Shown here piece after piece: positions 62,089 to 64,000 of a stretch of DNA of 64,000 nt; position 1 is the stretch's first letter; each line of letters starts with the position of its first letter. The translations under genes and the position numbers were made by a program. The notes beneath the pieces are model-generated. The model searched no databases, was not told the DNA's origin, and saw only the letters and a list, made by a program, of their open reading frames with translations. Source of the stretch: Caulobacter vibrioides OR37 (GTDB lineage Bacteria > Pseudomonadota > Alphaproteobacteria > Caulobacterales > Caulobacteraceae); contig NZ_APMP01000009.1 of the NCBI RefSeq assembly GCF_000372645.1, positions 62,001 through 126,000 on the forward strand. The letters are read 5' to 3'.

Positions 62089-62610
62089 GTGCCGCCCGAA
62101 CCCAAGCCCGATGTCGAGCGCCTCGTCCAGGACGAGGAGCCCCTGCTGCGGGCCTATCTGCGTCGGCGCCTGCGTGTCGGGGACGACGTGGACGACTATG
62201 TTCAAGAGGTCTACGCCCGAGTTCTTGCCACGCCGCCGTCCAGGCCGGTGCGGTCGTGGCAGGGCATGCTCCGCCGCATCGCCGCCAACCTGATCATCGA
62301 CGGCGCGCGCAATGCCCGCCGCCAAGCCAGCAGCGCCCAGGTCCGCCTGGATGACGACTGGGAGGTGGGCGACGATCGCCCGTCGGCCGAGGCTTCTGTC
62401 ATCGCCCGAGAGCGGCTGTCGAAGGTCATCGCCACCCTGGAGGAGGCCTCGCCGATCGCGCGCAGCGTCTTCCTACTGGTCCGCGTCGAGGGCCTCACCC
62501 ACCGCGAGGCCGCCGCCAGGCTCGGCATTGAGCCCAAGGTTGCGTCGCGTCACGTCGAACGTGTGCTGCTCTTGATTTCCCGACGGCTGGCGGAGACCTT
62601 GCGGCCGTGA
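62089..62610 (+). CDS. ECF sigma factor, FecI-like
   Basis: 173 aa. Region 2 is LLRAYLRRRLRVGDDVDDYVQEVYARVL with RSWQGMLRRIAANLIID. Region 4 is VFLLVRVEGLTHREAAARLG with a helix-turn-helix ending KVASRHVERVLLLI. Works with the FecR-like protein downstream, whose start overlaps its stop (GTGA). GTG start. Directs transcription of the adjacent TonB receptor on substrate signal. Confidence 0.9.
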   Translation: MPPEPKPDVERLVQDEEPLLRAYLRRRLRVGDDVDDYVQEVYARVLATPPSRPVRSWQGMLRRIAANLIIDGARNARRQASSAQVRLDDDWEVGDDRPSAEASVIARERLSKVIATLEEASPIARSVFLLVRVEGLTHREAAARLGIEPKVASRHVERVLLLISRRLAETLRP

Positions 62611-63635
62611 CCGTCGCCCCCGTCCCGACCTTGGCGCCCAGCGAAGAACGCGTCCTCGAGGAAGCGACGCGCTGGTTCGTGCGCGCCCGCTCCGACAGCC
62701 TCTCCGAGCCCCAGCGCGCGGAGTTGCTGGCCTGGCTGAAGGCCGCGCCCGAACATGCCGCGGCCATGGACGTCGTCTCCAGGTCCTGGACCATGTCCGA
62801 ACAGGCCGGACGGTCCGATGTCCTGGCGCCCGCCCTGCTGCGCGCGCGGAGCCTGCGCGACAGCCATGGCGCCCGGGCGCGGGGGCGGGCCAGGATCTGG
62901 TTCCGGGGCGCGGCCTTCGCCGGCGCCGCCCTGGCCACGGCGGCGGCCGCAACGTTCACCCTGCTGTCGAACCAGCAGACCTACGCCACGCCGCGCGGCG
63001 AGCAGCTGAACACCGTGCTTCCCGACGGGACGCGCGTGCGGCTGGACTCGGCCACCCGGCTGGAGGTCCGCTACGGCGTCTTCAGCCGCGAGGTCCGGCT
63101 GGTCAGGGGCGAGGCGGAGTTCGACGTCGGTCACGGCCGCTGGATGACGCAGGCCTGGCGTCCGTTCCGGGTCGCCGCCGGTCCGCTCCAGGTGTGGGAC
63201 AAAGGCACGCGCTTCACCGTCCGCTGCCGGGACGAGACGCTGCGCGTCGTGCTGGTGCAAGGCGCTGTCGAGCTGCACGATCCGGCTGCCAGGACGGTCC
63301 GCGCCCGCCTGCGCCCCGGCGAAGCCGCCGAACTCGCGCCGGACGGCCAACTGACCGTCTCCCCAGTGGACCTGACCTCCGCCCTGGCCTGGCAGCGGGG
63401 CGAATTGGTGCTGCGGGGCGCAACCTTGGCTTCGGCCCTGGCGGAATTCGGCGCCCGGACGCCGACCAGCTTCGACGTGGACCCCGCGATCGGCGCCAGG
63501 CCGATCAGCGGCGTCTACCACGTCAACGATCCCGTCGGCTTCCTCAACGCCGTATCGACACTCTACCCGATGACCTGGCGAGAAGTCGGTCCCGGCCGTT
63601 TCGAGATCCGGTCCGCCGCCGCTGCCCATCGCTGA
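62607..63635 (+). CDS. FecR family anti-sigma/signal relay protein
   Basis: 342 aa. The N-terminal cytoplasmic DUF4880 domain has EEATRWFVRARSDSLSEPQR and AWLKAAPEHAAAMD; one membrane helix follows near residues 100-120 (GAAFAGAALATAAAATF). The periplasmic FecR domain has TPRGEQLNTVLPDGTRVRLD and EVRLVRGEAEFDVGHG. It ends with a small domain like the STN partner (LRGATLASALAEFGARTPTS). Passes the occupancy state of the TonB receptor to the sigma factor. Confidence 0.92.
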   Translation: MTVAPVPTLAPSEERVLEEATRWFVRARSDSLSEPQRAELLAWLKAAPEHAAAMDVVSRSWTMSEQAGRSDVLAPALLRARSLRDSHGARARGRARIWFRGAAFAGAALATAAAATFTLLSNQQTYATPRGEQLNTVLPDGTRVRLDSATRLEVRYGVFSREVRLVRGEAEFDVGHGRWMTQAWRPFRVAAGPLQVWDKGTRFTVRCRDETLRVVLVQGAVELHDPAARTVRARLRPGEAAELAPDGQLTVSPVDLTSALAWQRGELVLRGATLASALAEFGARTPTSFDVDPAIGARPISGVYHVNDPVGFLNAVSTLYPMTWREVGPGRFEIRSAAAAHR

Positions 63636-63647
63636 GCCCTCGCGGAC

Positions 63648-63662
63648 CGTGAAATTTTCACG
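63648..63662. promoter_or_regulatory. Palindrome upstream of the TonB receptor gene
   Basis: CGTGAAATTTTCACG, a perfect inverted repeat around a central T, lies between fecR and the receptor start. It may be part of a promoter or operator; it could also form a small hairpin. Distinct from the island operator. Confidence 0.3.
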
Positions 63663-63751
63663 ACACTCCGGATAACGCCGTTCCCTGTCGTCAAGCCCTG
63701 CGAAAGCCGGAGCGCCCTCCCCTCCGCGCTCCAATTTCGGGGACGACGAAC

Positions 63752-64000
63752 ATGAACTCACGCAACATCAAGCGCGCGCTGCTGGCCAGCGCGCTCTGGC
63801 TGGCCGCCGCGAACACGGTCGCCGCCCAGACGCACGCGACCGGCTTCAACATCCCGTCGCAGGACCTGGGCGAGGCCCTGACCAAGCTGGCCCACATGTC
63901 CGGCCGCAACATCCTGTTCACGCCGCAGATGGTTCAGGGCGCCCGATCCTCGACCGTGCGCAACGCCGCCAGCTTCGACATGGCGATCCACGGCATGCTG
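63752..64000 (+). CDS. TonB-dependent transducer receptor, N-terminal part (STN domain), cut by window edge
   Basis: 83 codons are visible. The signal peptide MNSRNIKRALLASALWLAAA is followed by ATGFNIPSQDLGEALTKLAH and SGRNILFTPQMVQG, the secretin/TonB short N-terminal (STN) domain of FecA-type transducers. Together with fecI- and fecR-like genes just upstream it forms a cell-surface signalling unit. The plug and barrel lie outside the window. Confidence 0.9.
   Translation, partial: MNSRNIKRALLASALWLAAANTVAAQTHATGFNIPSQDLGEALTKLAHMSGRNILFTPQMVQGARSSTVRNAASFDMAIHGML

Overview
The window looks like chromosomal DNA of a Caulobacterales alphaproteobacterium (Caulobacter/Phenylobacterium type). 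The evidence is very high GC, ATGA-coupled genes, the neighbourhood cysS-folE-hisI-rluD, and a FecI/FecR/TonB-receptor set at the right edge. No database could be searched, so the genus is an inference from gene style.

Three regions can be told apart. (1) Positions 1-7624 hold core genes: an SRPBCC protein (cut by the edge), cysS, folE, a DUF817 membrane protein, hisI, a LysE-type exporter, rluD, a secreted hypothetical, a metallo-beta-lactamase-fold protein with lost metal ligands, and tRNA-Ser(CGA). A universal stress protein follows at 7705-8205. (2) Positions about 8.2-61.4 kb hold one large catabolic island. It has a tandem-domain GntR regulator, ten acyl-CoA dehydrogenases in five adjacent pairs, three crotonases, four SDRs, four AMP-forming CoA ligases plus one ADP-forming type, scoAB, a CaiB/BaiF CoA transferase, two hotdog dehydratases and a thioesterase. 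It also has a thiolase with a DUF35 partner, a thiolase-like protein without catalytic residues, a nitronate-monooxygenase-like flavoprotein, a GMC oxidoreductase and two aldehyde dehydrogenases. The rest of the set is a Zn alcohol dehydrogenase, a P450, a [2Fe-2S] ferredoxin, an amidohydrolase, an MFS permease, a TonB receptor and a second folE. (3) Positions 61.6-64 kb hold a HipA-like remnant and a FecI-FecR-TonB receptor locus that runs off the edge.

The most striking non-coding signal is a palindromic element, consensus AGTATACT with A/T-rich arms, at 17 places between 8.26 and 58.81 kb. It lies ahead of almost every transcription unit of the island, and I noticed none in the flanking regions. 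The GT-(N2)-AC core is what GntR/FadR-type regulators recognise, and the first gene of the island is a GntR regulator with two complete HTH-FCD modules in one chain. I read this as a single-regulator regulon.

A plausible flow is: uptake through the TonB receptor and MFS permease; hydroxylation by P450/ferredoxin; oxidation by alcohol and aldehyde dehydrogenases or the GMC enzyme; CoA activation; then repeated beta-oxidation with heteromeric dehydrogenases. Ring C-C hydrolysis may be done by an unusual crotonase in which both catalytic Glu are His. The set resembles steroid or terpenoid side-chain and ring degradation, but no KstD, KshA or Hsa genes are in the window, so the substrate remains unknown.
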